DNA of 64,000 nt, from NCBI RefSeq assembly GCF_921293095.1, contig NC_060259.1:23567812-23631811 (forward strand), written 5' to 3'. The translations under genes and the position numbers were made by a program. Origin of the DNA: Ischnura elegans (taxonomy: Eukaryota > Arthropoda > Insecta > Odonata > Coenagrionidae). The notes under the pieces were generated by a model. It was not told where the DNA came from, ran no database searches, and was given only the letters and a program-made list of their open reading frames with translations. Below are positions 24,831 through 35,959 of the stretch, one piece after another; the first letter of the stretch is position 1; every line of letters begins with the position of its first letter.

Positions 24831-26239
24831 TATAAAAAAAATTCCATAAATTTACGTTACATGCGTGTATTTTTTTACTTAATTTTCTTCTCGCAATTGT
24901 CGTCAAACTGTTAATTATATTGAATTGAATCCTCTACACGAAGCTCTTCACACTAATATAACTTTGACGGTTTTCACCAATTTTACATTAATTGAGGAAA
25001 AAAGTAGTCATACCGATGTAACACCCTTTAGGATAAGAAAATTTGGATTTGTGTGAGGTAAAAAGTAGTCGGCCACTAAAAGACGTTTCTTACGTCGTAG
25101 GTGATATAATGTGTGTTAAATGTGAAGACAACTACGATGTTATTATTTTTAGTGAAAAAATCATTTAATTATCTTAATTTTGAAGGGGGTTACAAGTTCT
25201 TAAAAAATATTTAGGCGCCACTGAGCGGAGCTTCTCGCCTTGCCTTGCCAACTCCTTGCGCTCGGAGGGAATCATCTCGGGCGGAAAAGGAGACTTTTGT
25301 CCATTCGTACCATAATGTATGCACTCCTTCGATAAAATCCTGAACAGAGAAAACTCATCCGTTATAACAGCGATGTTTTTATTTCAATACATTGGTACAT
25401 GAAAGCAAGCAAATTTTGAGGGCTAGGAAATTTTTTGGAAACTTTGAAGCGAGTTTCGCCTAGGGTCTTTCGGTCTATCCACGGAAACAGAGACAGGAAA
25501 CATCTCATAATTCGTGCAAAGGACTACCCCCTCTAGTGCATGCCTTTTATAATAGGGCGCTCTGGGTTTTCCCCAAGTCCCATTCATTACATTAAACATC
25601 TGCAAGAGGAGCGACCCCAGGGAATAATTAGCAGAGGAGCTCACTTTTTCGCTGCATTTTTTTGCAGTGTTGGATTATAAAAATAAGTTCACCGAGTTAC
25701 CTCGAGATTTTAAAAGACATATACAACACAACCGATATAGAGTATGATACCAGAAGGAGAATTGCGACCACCTGCGACGCCGAAATTAAGATCGATTTTT
25801 CGAACGTGCGGCACAGTTCGGAGCTTGCTGTAGTCAACGGGGAATACCGTGCTCGACGGACGTTGAAAAGAGAATCTTTTAGCAAGTGAATTTTGGATAA
25901 GATATAATTTATCTAGTGCCACATTTATTCTACTTTATATAGCTTAATTTCTTCGCTTTCATTCGATATTTACCGTTGATATGATACAAATTGGAAGACT
26001 GTTTTTCGTCGAAATTTTGTGATCATGCATGATTATAAAAAGGGATGACCGAGTTACCTCGGGATATTTACGTTGAATTACATCAAACGTTTTAAAGTGT
26101 TCGTCCAAAAAAATCAGCTACGACCGTTAGCATCAAGCAAAATAAAAATCGATATTTTGCCCCGCGCGTAGTGTGCAGCAGCTCCGGATGGTATGGCATG
26201 CTAAATGTATGCAGTATATAGAAGTTCTGTATTCAGTTC
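24831..26239. other. Unassigned
   Basis: Short overlapping frames around 25662-25922 show no motif. No element boundary defined. Confidence 0.35.
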
Positions 26240-26450
26240 ATAACTGTCCCTTTGTAGAAATGCCGCTTATTGCTTTATTGCCTCAGTCTATGAAGGGGTT
26301 TTTGGACAGTTGAGGATCGCTTCCCTTCGATATCCGCGCAAACGTTTTCACGAAGTAGCTCGTACGGGGCTTTCCACAAAGGCTTCTTTCCAATTGGTTG
26401 AAAAATATTCTCTTTCACAATTTTACCGAGAAAATTAGTCAGTTTGCCTT
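26240..26450 (+). repeat. Repeat shared, inverted, with 30690-30870
   Basis: The phrase GTAGAAATGCCGCT-A-TGCTTTATTGCCTC and the later block CTTCTTTCCAATTG-TTGAAAA appear here on the plus strand and at 30690-30870 on the minus strand, about 75-80% alike over roughly 180 bp. The other copy lies inside the TTAA transposon, so this is probably a fragment of a relative of that element. Frame relics are broken by stops. Confidence 0.6.
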
Positions 26451-27499
26451 CTTGAGTGCGAAAGGATCTCAGTGCATGTGATACGGAAGCGAATAACCAG
26501 GGCTTATTTTCCCTATGTCGTGAACTTTCAGCGTTGAGACCGAACTACCACTAGTGGAGAATATCTCGGAACGATAAAAAGGTATGTTTTCCAAGTAATA
26601 AATCTCAGGTACGACTAATGATGGGAACACTGCCCGATGTTTTTATTTACTGCTCTTATTTTTTTATTCCTAACTATTAAATTCAATTAAATGTTCCCTC
26701 TCTACTAAAACGGTCCAAATAGTCGATTTTTGTTTTTTTTTTCTGTCTCACCGAATTCTTAAAAAAAAACTCCCCGGATCGATTTTTCGGGAAAATGTCA
26801 TTATATTCATGTTTTATAGCCTAAACAAGATTAGTAGGAAAAATATCATCGAGCTAATTATAAAACTATGGAAGATGTGATTTTTGGCCAGCTTTTTTCG
26901 ATTTCAGCCCACTGTGCGTCGTGTGAATGAATGAAGTAGTATATATAATAAAGTAATCTAAACTCTATGTTCATGTGTCTCCCAGGTACTTACTCGATAT
27001 ATTGCCTGACGTTTCAAGGTCGTTGCTGGTCACTACCTCTTTTGGAATCAGATAAATTTCCGAGAAGGGACGGTATTCCTATTTGTTTATGGAGGAAGAG
27101 GGGCTGAAAGTGCTAAAGGTGATGTCATTTTTTCCCCCTTCAGAGCAGAACCCAATTTGTAGCTGATTTTGATGCCAATGACCCTATTTAATTTTTCACA
27201 TTTTCCTCTCTCCAACGTCTCGCGGATCCGCCGTTGTTTGATGTTTTCACCTTTGCGTCGCTTTTGTTTTCTGGACGCCAACTGCGTTTACCCAGGTTGC
27301 GTGTTCTGTCCCTGCCGACTTTATGGGTTTTCCATGAGGAATAGAGTGGTTATGTTCTGCTAATGGAGTTTGAACAAAGCGAACGTTTTCGTCGATATAT
27401 TTTTTGTCACAGAATAGGCACCATATCTTGCCTTGGGCGATACATCGGAATATCAGAAAATATCGCGACATTTAAATATACCTGGGATCTGATATATGG
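26451..27499. other. Unassigned; possible element debris
   Basis: Around 27000-27040 the complement contains CTTGAAACGTCAGGCAATA, a phrase of the kind seen near Penelope-like elements, but no RT or endonuclease domain could be read. Minus frames (27471-27247, 27281-27087) are unrecognised. Confidence 0.25.
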
Positions 27500-28282
27500 T
27501 TTTCACGTTATTACATCTACAAACTACCCCGCAAGCCGACTAAAAGGCGTGTGGCTGGAGATGTTAGGACACCAGTCGTTTAAACATAAAAAGGAAATGA
27601 GAAATTTCGATTAGCATTTATTGAAGTCCTTCATGGTTTGGGAGAAAAACGAATTCCCAAGTCTATCCGTTCGGCTAAATATCTCTCTTAATTTATCGCT
27701 TCTGTGTGACCTGGAAATATGGTGGGGTTCTGATATTATGTTCTCCGAGTGGCTCTCAAAAATATCTATTTTCAATTGTCCAAGTATTCTATGCCTAGCG
27801 CGCAGCCTCCTACTAGCAGTCTTCAGCGGCTACCAGCCTAATTCGCTTACGATCTGAATAACGCTGTCTATACGCCCGCAGCAATTTTTGACGAATCGTG
27901 CAGCTTCCCTTTCATTGTATAAAGTTCACGGATTAAGTCTTTCTGTACCGGATCCCATATGCATGCTGTATATTCAAGGTGCAGTCTGACGAGCGCGATA
28001 TAGCACCTTTCTCTAACTTTCTCATCCGAAAATCCTCCCTAAATACATTTGACGAATCCTAATCTCTTTAGGGCTATGATGCGAACATTTAAATGTGTTC
28101 ACCACGAGAGGTTCGAGGTTATCGTAACTCCCAGGTACTTCACTTCGTCTATTGCCTTTCTTTAACACCATCCACAGCTTAAACATGGTTATAGTGGGAC
28201 GAACTCTGCAAAACATGTACCGTCGTGCATTTGCTCAGATTAAGTTCGAGTCCCCACTCTTGGCTCCACAAATGAACGTTGT
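27500..28282 (-). pseudogene. 3' half of a LINE split by a TTAA transposon
   Basis: Reading leftwards from 28282 the minus strand encodes NNVHLWSQEWGLELNLSKC, a LINE RT segment following the FADD motif. After several stops, 27860-27620 encodes LGQLKIDIFESHSENIISEP and LREIFSRTDRLGNSFF, the typical C-terminus. A GTGTGGCTGGAGATGTTAGG phrase near 27550 resembles a LINE 3' region. The upstream half resumes at 32358 on the far side of the 4.07-kb transposon. Confidence 0.75.
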
Positions 28283-28689
28283 TTAAGGGGGCGCCCTAGC
28301 GTTTGAATTTCCCAATTTAACGGCTCACGAAGGCCTCTAGCTGCAGCGCCGGGATATGCAGACGGAAGCCGAAGCGCCTCGAGGGAGAGAAAGGGGGGGG
28401 GGGAAAGGCAACTCCCCTCCAACTTCACCCGCGACGACTCCGAGGAGAAATTTAATACTCAGGATAAACTTGATACGGGTCATTTGAACAGGGTTCGCAG
28501 TCGGAGTTGATATGTGACACCTAAGTGGCGGCGAGCCAATTAAAAATATTAGAAGCCAACTTCTGGTTCCTCGGGTTCCTCTCTCATGCGCTGAAAAAAT
28601 AGGCCTGTGAATGCGAAGGTCCTTTTGAGCTAACACCTTTTTCGTAATTATTGGCGATGATATTACGTAAACAGGCATGTCGTCAGCAT

Positions 28690-28835
28690 AACACCGCCGA
28701 CCTCGGTGTCGGCTGGGTTATGTCCTCGCCTGCCAAATAAGAAGTCGCGGGTTCGAGTCCCGCCTGGGTAGGTTTCCCCTATCCAGGGCTTGGTTGTTCG
28801 TGTAAATAATTGTTAAACTTTTTGAATACTCGATA
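28690..28835 (+). repeat. tRNA-derived SINE-like segment
   Basis: The segment contains a tRNA-like region with an internal box B, GGTTCGAGTCCCGCC (28750-28764), preceded about 35 bp upstream by a box-A-like GGCTGGGTTATGTCC. It continues into TTGGTTGTTCGTGTAAATAA. A shorter inverted copy lies at 38375-38490 within a related TTAA MITE. It lacks a complete cloverleaf, so it is not called as a tRNA gene. Confidence 0.6.
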
Positions 28836-29492
28836 CAAAATGGCTCAATTTGAGTTGTATTCGGTGGTTTAGGAATATAACAAAATTTAAAAAATTAAAT
28901 TTCATTATTGAATTGTGGTTTATAATGTTATTTTAACGGAATGTAGAGTCATTTTACGTAATGAAGACATCATCGCACGCAGTTTTCGAAACGGAAGGGA
29001 AAAACGGGTGGCAAACGAAAAGTGGAGAGGTTTCTCATTTGATATATACTTACGTGAAATATATTCAACTAACATAATTAATTATTAATAAAAAGTAGCA
29101 ATATATGTCAGCTAGCTTGCTTGAAAATCACACTTGGATGCGAAAAGCAATGGTTACTTAAGTTAGAGCTAGAAATATTTTTTTATTAACACCGATGAAA
29201 AGAAGCAATAAAACAGAAGATGATGAAAAAAACTCCGTGGGAGAGCCGAAACCTGCATTTCAAGACAAAAGTAGTACTTAATTTATAGTTGAACTTTGAG
29301 TCATCATTTTTTCTGATACAGCACTCATCAGAAATCACCTCGCAAACTTTTTATGTTTTGAAAATGCAAAATATAAAAAGTTTGCATATATTTGGAAAAC
29401 ATGAAATTATATATGAACCATTGTAAATTAACTAAAGTATTTAAATCATAAGAAAACATCAAGAATAAGTTCACCAGCTCCACAACTAGATT

Positions 29493-30030
29493 TCATTTGC
29501 ATTCAAGGGAAAAGTTGACCCCGTGATCATCACTGAATTTTGGCATTGATGCTATGATGCGCGAGGCTGTGTGGTTCAGAAGCCCTTGAAGGTCCACTTT
29601 AAATTTTTTTCTTCCACTGATGTCCCCCTCTGGGTATGAAGATTTTTTTCGTCGAGCCCTTTCATAACCACGATAAAGCTGATACCCCCGGATCTTGGCA
29701 GTCTTAAGAATAATTTTGGATAAAAATTTTGTTAAATTGCCATCAGCAATCAGCGAAATAGCTTCTTCTGGCGTCAGTTCATTTTGAATTGTAGGTATTT
29801 TCCTCCATTTCTGTAATATCCGTTTCCCTCGGGTGGGGGTGGTCGTGGTCATTTCCGTGATTATCTTCGCTGCCGCATCATTCCCTTGCGAGCGCAGTGT
29901 CACAGATGTCGCTAGCGATAACTCAGCTGCTGTTGCTTTCTCAAACCAGTCACTTTACTGCTCTTATTGTTAGACCTATCACTAGACCTCTTCAAGTCTT
30001 TCTTAGGCCTATCTTTGCTGCTTTACCCAG
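29493..30030 (-). pseudogene. TE-like protein, conserved N-terminal region
   Basis: Upstream (about 30030-29940) the frame reads SKDRPKKDLKRSSDRSNNKS, then breaks. From 29903 it continues TLRSQGNDAAAKIITEMTTT, TPTRGKRILQKWRK, ELTPEEAISLIADGNLTKFL and RGYQLYRGYERARRKKSSYP, ending with VDLQGLLNHTASRIIASM. I recall this layout (GRP-KDF-SS-RSKR, a T-TPTR step, a basic K-CYP turn, then L-LLNHTA-RI) from uncharacterised high-copy proteins of arthropods and cnidarians. The larger C-terminal part is not seen. Its position inside TTAA-flanked inverted repeats suggests it belongs to the transposition machinery of this element; that is inference. Confidence 0.55.
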
Positions 30031-30148
30031 AAAAACCAGGAATTAGATAGCAATAGTGACATAAAATCGCCTAGGAGGAAAGTAAAGCCAATACGAATAC
30101 GTTAAAGAATAATAGGTTACAAACTGTGCAAGGAGATTATTATGCATG

Positions 30149-30770
30149 TCAGGTGGGTATACCCTTCTCTAACCAACATCGACGTTTTATTTCAAACCTG
30201 TCGCTGGTTCTCTTGCTTGCGTCCCATTTCTGGAAATACATATTGAAAAAGTATTTGTTCATGGCATTCTGCATTACTTCCTTCGTCTTTACTTCCTGCT
30301 CCCAGTTAAACTTATTGAGAAGATATTGAACGGCAAATTTACGTTTTGAGGACAACGCATTTCCACTTCCATTAACAATAACGTCATGTATTTCTTTTCG
30401 TGTTACTTTCATTCGCTCAATTTTTCTTATCCGAAATATCAACAATCTGAATCATCAAAGATGAAAATCAATATTAGAATATAATACCCTGCTTAATACA
30501 ACACACGAGATCGGTGAGATATTTATCTTGGAAAACATAGGAACCTTTTTATCGTTGCGAGATATCCTCCAGTAGTGGTGGTTCGTCCTTAACGCTGAAA
30601 TCTCACGCTCTAGGGAAAATAGACCTTGGCTCCTCGCTTCCGTAGCACAAGCACTGACACTTACTAGTAAAAGTTGACTAATTTGCTCGGTAAAATCGTG
30701 AAAGGAATGCTTTTCAATCAATTGGAAAGAAGCATTTGTGGAAAACTCCGTGCTAGCCACCTCGTAGAAA
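30149..30770 (-). pseudogene. Further coding remains in the TTAA transposon
   Basis: One frame (30760-30455) starts VASTEFSTNASFQLIEKHSF and continues EISALRTNHHYWRI. A second (30445-30149) is lysine-rich with KVTRKEIHDVIVNGSGNALS and AVQYLLNKFNWEQEVKTKEV. Neither is recognised. The first is partly repeated at 26325-26450 on the other strand. Their orientation matches the 29493-30030 coding, so they may be upstream parts of the same or a second gene. Confidence 0.4.
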
Positions 30771-32357
30771 TCAGCTGTATCGAAGATAAGCGATACTCAA
30801 AATGGCAAAAACCCTTCATATAACGAGGCAATAAAGCAGTTAGCGGCATTTCTACAAACGGACAGCTATTCTTTCAGTAGAAAACTTTTTAAACGCTAGA
30901 TAAAAATCGTAAGACTGAGGTAGGGTTTACGGTCACAATAGGGGTTACCGCGGTGGGCCCGCCGCCACTCTTGAGCCCTTTCCAATGTTTGAGCTGATGG
31001 GAGCTATGAAAGACCTAGGAGAATGTAGTTAGCAAAATGCGGGTGCATTGCGGTAAGATATGGGTTCTCCAAGAATAAGAAACTATTTCCTTGCAGCCGC
31101 GCGCTTTCCGAGACAAGCTTCTGACTTGCCAGCGCAATCGTCGAGTCCGTAACATATATCTCATGAATAAAATCGTAATTTGTACATTAAAAAATCAAAA
31201 AATAACACATATGGAATTTATAATGTATGCAAGTGTAGAAAACTGTAATGTCGCCTCATATTTAGCGAAATATCCTCAACTATAACTGATGCTGAACTAA
31301 TTTCGCATTTAATCATCGCGTCGGGTGGTTGGACACTCAGGCACATAACTTGATAGGAGAGGTGGGGTGGCAGGTTGGTGCAAGATTTCCCTTTTGAGAA
31401 TCAAAATTGATAATTTTTTTGTTATGCGGTGTAAGATCTTATGCGTAGCAATGTGAATAAACATGAAGTTTTTCTCTCACCATGTTATCAAGACGTGAAA
31501 AATAAAACATCTTCATCGTTTCATAAAAATAATAGAAACTATCAATAGTAAAGAAATGTTCACTACTACGGAATGTAACCATATTCATTCTTGCTATGGC
31601 ATCCTTAAAAATTACTCATTTTAAAACAAAACGCAACTGTAGACATATACTTCTGACAATTTTATCAAAAGATAAGAAAACATTATTGAGATCATTTTAT
31701 GTTAATTTGACAGTCTCTGTTTGTTGCAAGTCTTCCTTCTCCAAGGCTTCCATTCTTTTCGACGGCGTCGTTTCCCTTGGGGCTTGGTAGACACTTCCAT
31801 CGCAAAACAAAAAGAAATACGCAAAACGAAAGAAAGACGATGCGACCCCAAAATCAAGCAGCTAAGAAAATGTATCACCGGCCGGCCGGTGTTGCTGTTG
31901 AGAGGAGGGCCAGGAGGGGAGGCAAAGAAGTGAAGGATGACTCGCGGAAGGAGGAAAGGTGTTTAGGATGACTTGAAACGACTGCGCGTTATCGAAAAAC
32001 TGGCTGCAAGGTCTCACAATTTCCCAAATTGTAGCTTTGATTTACGACGTGTGGCATACGTGCAGCCTTTGCTTGTAGTTGAAGGATTATATTATGCTTT
32101 GGGTGGTTGGATTTTCTTTACGTGATTTTGCGCCGTGGTGATCGTCATTGAAAAAAGTCGAAATTCGTGAAATTAAGCGTCAAGTATCTCCTGTAGGAAA
32201 CCTGGTAAAAGACCCTTCTTTGTCTCAAGGCACAGATTTAAGCTTTAAAATATTCTGAGTCAAGAAACCGCTATGTACCTAAAATGAGCGAAGCACAAAC
32301 TGGTTAATAGAAAGGGTCTGCATCGTCTTCCGCGACCGTGCTAGGGCGCCCCCTTAA

Positions 32358-32625
32358 GTCCGATGATAGAATTTCGTAGTCAGAGTGATCACTAATTTCG
32401 TGATAGATGACAGCGTCGTCAGCAAATAAACGTATTTTACTGCTAATGCGGGAGCAGAGATCATTGCTGCATATAATGAACAAAAGGGGGCCGATTACGC
32501 TTCCTTGTGGAACGCCTGATGTAACTTTTGCTACATCAGAGTCAACTTCGTCGAGAACTACTTGTCGTTTACGATCTCTGAGAAGTCGCGTATCCAGTTT
32601 ACCACTGTTATTAATAAGTTTGAGT
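32358..32625 (-). pseudogene. 5' half of the split LINE (RT catalytic region)
   Basis: The minus strand encodes DTRLLRDRKRQVVLDEVDSD, then VAKVTSGVPQGSVIGPLLFI and SSKIRLFADDAVIYHEISDH. GVPQGSVIGPLLF and FADD are the hallmark RT motifs of Jockey/CR1-type LINEs. A one-base loss near 32590 breaks the frame just upstream. The coding stops exactly at the TTAA of the 4.07-kb transposon and resumes at 28282. Confidence 0.8.
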
Positions 32626-33639
32626 CCCCACTCTTGACTTCACAGATGACGTTGGTTACCCAATCACCTGATATTGCTTAATTTCAATGTCAATTATCAT
32701 AAGGAATTCAATTAAAAGTTATCATATTCCGAAATTGAATTTTCAATATTGCCCAAGCCTGAGGAGAGGAAGAATGCCCTACACTCCACTTGGGATGATG
32801 CTGTGTCCTTCACAGTAGGTACTCAGACAATTTCAATTTTTTTAAATGTGGCTTCAGCATAGTTTAATTGAAAAAATATCGAATGCTTTCCCGGCGTATG
32901 CTGGTAGTGAAGGATGCTCGGGTTCTCCATTCTCCATAGGGTAGTCTCCTGCATGGTTTTCGGCAGCCATGACTCATACCCTGAAACGTCGGCAGCAATG
33001 GAGGAGATTACCCGGTGAAAAACCCGAGCAGCTTTCACTACTAGGCTTCAACCCAAGGTTCTTAAAGTAAAGGTTGCCTCATTCGCGACTCGGGCTCCCA
33101 TTGGCTTGACGTCACGGTAGACCCAACTTCCAGCGCCATTTCAAATTCTAGCCTTTCCGCGGGCCTAACTGCTTACCGCAGCGAGTTCTTGAATTTACCC
33201 TCTATCGAACACTATTAGCCGAATTTTAAATTGAAGGCCGATTTATGAAAATAATGATGATAAGATTTAAAAAAAGATAAATTCGTGTATTCAGACGCCA
33301 TAATTTTCTGATGAAGTGATGAAATGGGAAGGTGTGCGAGTTGATTCCGTGTCCACACTTCCTTCCTGTAACTCTCAAAACACTGTTTTCCTTGCTACTT
33401 CCGCAATATAATTTAAACTTAGATTAATATGGCTGGGAGGATAATACGCAAAAACCAAATTAGTTGCTTTAAAAAATTACAGTTCTGCAACTTTTTAAAT
33501 AGAAATTATGCTCGTTTTCATTCTTCGCCGGGCTTTGAAAATACAGACTGTCCCAAGGGTCGTGTGTCATTTTTGACCTGTAAATTTAGTAACTTTGCAT
33601 GGAGCAATGTTCATTAAAATTAGCATATGTACTTATGGG
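32626..33639. other. Unassigned; one repeat-like block
   Basis: 32626-32660 repeats the phrase GAGTCCCCACTCTTG also present at 28252-28266. 32880-33050 holds imperfect inverted phrases (CCCGGCGTATGCTGGTAGTG versus GAAAAACCCGAGCAGCTTTC) that look like element debris. No gene supported. Confidence 0.35.
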
Positions 33640-35275
33640 AAAAAGTCCTAAGTTTTGTTGAGTGTAAAAAAGTTTTTACAATTTTGACCTTTTGACCTCA
33701 CAATGTGGGTCCAAACCAAAAATTTCAATTTGCCTTATGGGGTTTCAATGTTTAAAAAATCGAGATAGAAAAAAGTCTGAATTTCATTGACCAAGATGAC
33801 TATTCTTAGGTTTTCGGACACGAGAAACCCGAAAATAATACTTTTATTCACAAAAATTCAACTGTTGACCCAGTAAGGTCACCGTCAAGGTCACAAAGGT
33901 GGCAAAAAGAATAGTATACCAACAAAGGTGTCGATCCATGGGTTTTATAGGGTGCCCAAGTCATTGGTAAAGTCCAAAAACCCTTATTATTCACTAATTG
34001 ACCTCCGAGGGTCACAATGGGGGTCAAAGGTCATAGAGTTAAACGTCGGGCCATCATGACAACCAACGTGTCAAACCATGGGTTTTGAAGGGTGCCAAAG
34101 TCGGTTAGGCAGTTCATAGATCCGTAGTGTTGATTTTTAGACCTCCGAGGGTCACAATGGGGGTCAAAGGTCATAGGGTTAAACCTCGGGCAATCATGAC
34201 AACCAACGTGTCAAGCGATAGGTTTTGGAGGGTGCCAAAGTCGGTTAGGCAGTTCATAGATCCGTATTGTTGATTTTTTGACCTCCGAAATTCATAATGG
34301 GGTCAAAGGTCTTAGAGTTAAACCATAGAGTAAGAAAGTATGCAACGCGCTTACCATCCCTTCCTTCCGAATTTTTTCCATTTCCTCGCAGTCTTTTCCA
34401 ACAGGCCCCCCGTGCTCTCTTACTTTAACGCCGCAGTTGATTATTTATTTCTCTAAATATTCTTTTGATTTGTCGCCCAAAGTGTAAGACAAAACTCCGT
34501 TTAAAAAGATATTGGCTATGTCCAAAACCTTAAGGTAAAAAATAAAAGCAATGAATGAATCCAGCTTTTATTTTGATTGTATCAAGCAATCTGATAAAAA
34601 TTTGACGATTTTAGAGAAATATCATAAAACGACAACATTAATAGGATTATAAACTGAAATGTGAACATGGAGTTTTCATTGTGCTAGTCAACCATCCAAT
34701 TGTAGATATGGTTTCGATTGCCATGCTCTTCTTCTTTTGAAGCTCCTGCAACATTACACTTTCTAGGTCTTCCAGTTTAGAATTTTTAAATTCGTTATAA
34801 AGCACACCTGGAATTTTCTAGTACACGCTGCGCGGACAATAGTGCGCGGACACAGAGTCGGGAAAAAGGATGTCTAGGGAAATAAATAATCAACAACGGC
34901 TCGAAACTAAGAGGGCGGGGGAGGCTTGTAGGAAAAGACAGTCGATATATGTACTACCACCACTCACTTGGTCACCCTTCTAAACCTTTGGCTGGGGACA
35001 TTAGTTTTCCTATTACTCCAAAACATACCTCTATGACCTTTGACCCCCATTATGACCCTCGGTGGTAAAAAATACACAATATGGATCTACGAACAGCAAA
35101 ACTGACTTGGGCACACTTTAAAACCCATGGTTCCACACTTATGCTGTCATATTGGCCCGAGGTTTAACTCTATGACCTTTGACCCCCATTGTGACCCTCA
35201 ACAGCAAAATTCTATGAGCGGATCTATGAACTGCCTAACCGACTTTGGCACCCTCCAAAACCTATCGTGGGAGGT
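33640..35275. mobile_element. Foldback element with tandem-repeat arms
   Basis: The left arm (about 33640-34480) holds tandem units of ~140 bp; the last three align closely (starting near 34000, 34140 and 34280). The right arm (about 34855-35275) holds inverted copies of the same unit. Flanking spacer also matches inverted: GATTATTTATTTCTC near 34440 and its complement near 34880. A ~370-bp centre separates the arms. Long arms built from tandem repeats are the architecture of Drosophila Foldback/Galileo elements. No transposase frame is seen. Confidence 0.7.
34021..34312 (+). promoter_or_regulatory. DR1 nuclear-receptor-type motifs in the tandem repeat
   Basis: GGGTCAAAGGTCA, two half-sites one base apart, occurs at 34021-34033 and 34161-34173, with a near copy (last base T) at 34300-34312. 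Inverted copies lie at 35034-35046 and 35173-35185. DR1 sites are bound by RXR/USP, HNF4 and COUP-TF/Seven-up proteins. Whether these bind anything is unknown. Confidence 0.6.
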
Positions 35276-35959
35276 GGCATAATAATTTTAAATTTAATAA
35301 CTATTTCGAGGGGCTGCAAAGATATTCTCGAATTGCTCGAAATTTCATTCGGGTGAGTTCCTTGAATGATGAGAGATAGGAAATATTGTGATCTCATAGG
35401 TGAGCCAAGATAACGTAGCGGCTCGTTTTGGCTGGAATATGTTCATCGAATAAACAGAGATTGTGTCATCAATTGGGACTTTCAACTTTAGCGCTCAAAT
35501 CATGAAAAATAGTTTAATAATTGTAATTTAAATAAAATATAGACGCAATCGAGGAGAATCACGACGTTTTTATTCATTAAATATCCAAAATGTTATTTCC
35601 GAATTACCCACTTAAGACAGTTGATGTTTGTGAATTTATGTTCTCTCAAAGTACATATTAATTATTTGAGCTATTCCATGGATTGCTATGCTTCTAAAGT
35701 TTTTATATATGATATTAAAATTCCGAGGTGAAATGTTTTGCAACGAGCTTCTAGATTTGGCCACTAGGAGTCGACAAGACTGAGTTCTGATTGGAGATTG
35801 GCCTCGAGAAAATAGAACCCGTTCTAAAATCTAGATTGGCCAAGAAATTGTGCCCAATATTGTGAAACGGAGATTGGGCTAGAAATTGGTGTGTGTCAGT
35901 GGGTCCACAATCCAATATCCAATGGATTGGCCAATAAATTGGCAAGTGTCATACGGGCT

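Larger units (their letters stand above)
28287..32353 (-). mobile_element. 4.07-kb TTAA-site DNA transposon
   Basis: The two ends are exact inverted repeats, GGGGGCGCCCTAGC at 28287 and its complement ending at 32353. Each is flanked by TTAA (28283-28286, 32354-32357). The insertion is proven by the interrupted LINE: removing the element plus one TTAA joins ...TCGGAC, TTAA and ACAACG... into an open RT frame. The element carries minus-strand coding remains of a TE-like protein (about 30770-29493), a tRNA-like SINE segment at 28690-28830 and much non-coding DNA. TTAA targets are known for piggyBac, Kolobok and Sola3; which of these applies is not settled by the sequence. Confidence 0.85.

Noticed and set aside
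26990-27480. Penelope-like element
   Set aside because: A GAAACGTCAGGC-type phrase is suggestive, but no RT or GIY-YIG motif could be read in any frame.
28690-28780. Functional tRNA gene
   Set aside because: Box A and box B are present, but no clean cloverleaf can be drawn and the sequence continues into a repeat found elsewhere; a SINE-like segment is more likely.
33640-34360. CRISPR-like or satellite array
   Set aside because: Units are contiguous ~140-bp repeats without unique spacers, and inverted copies lie nearby; a foldback element explains it.
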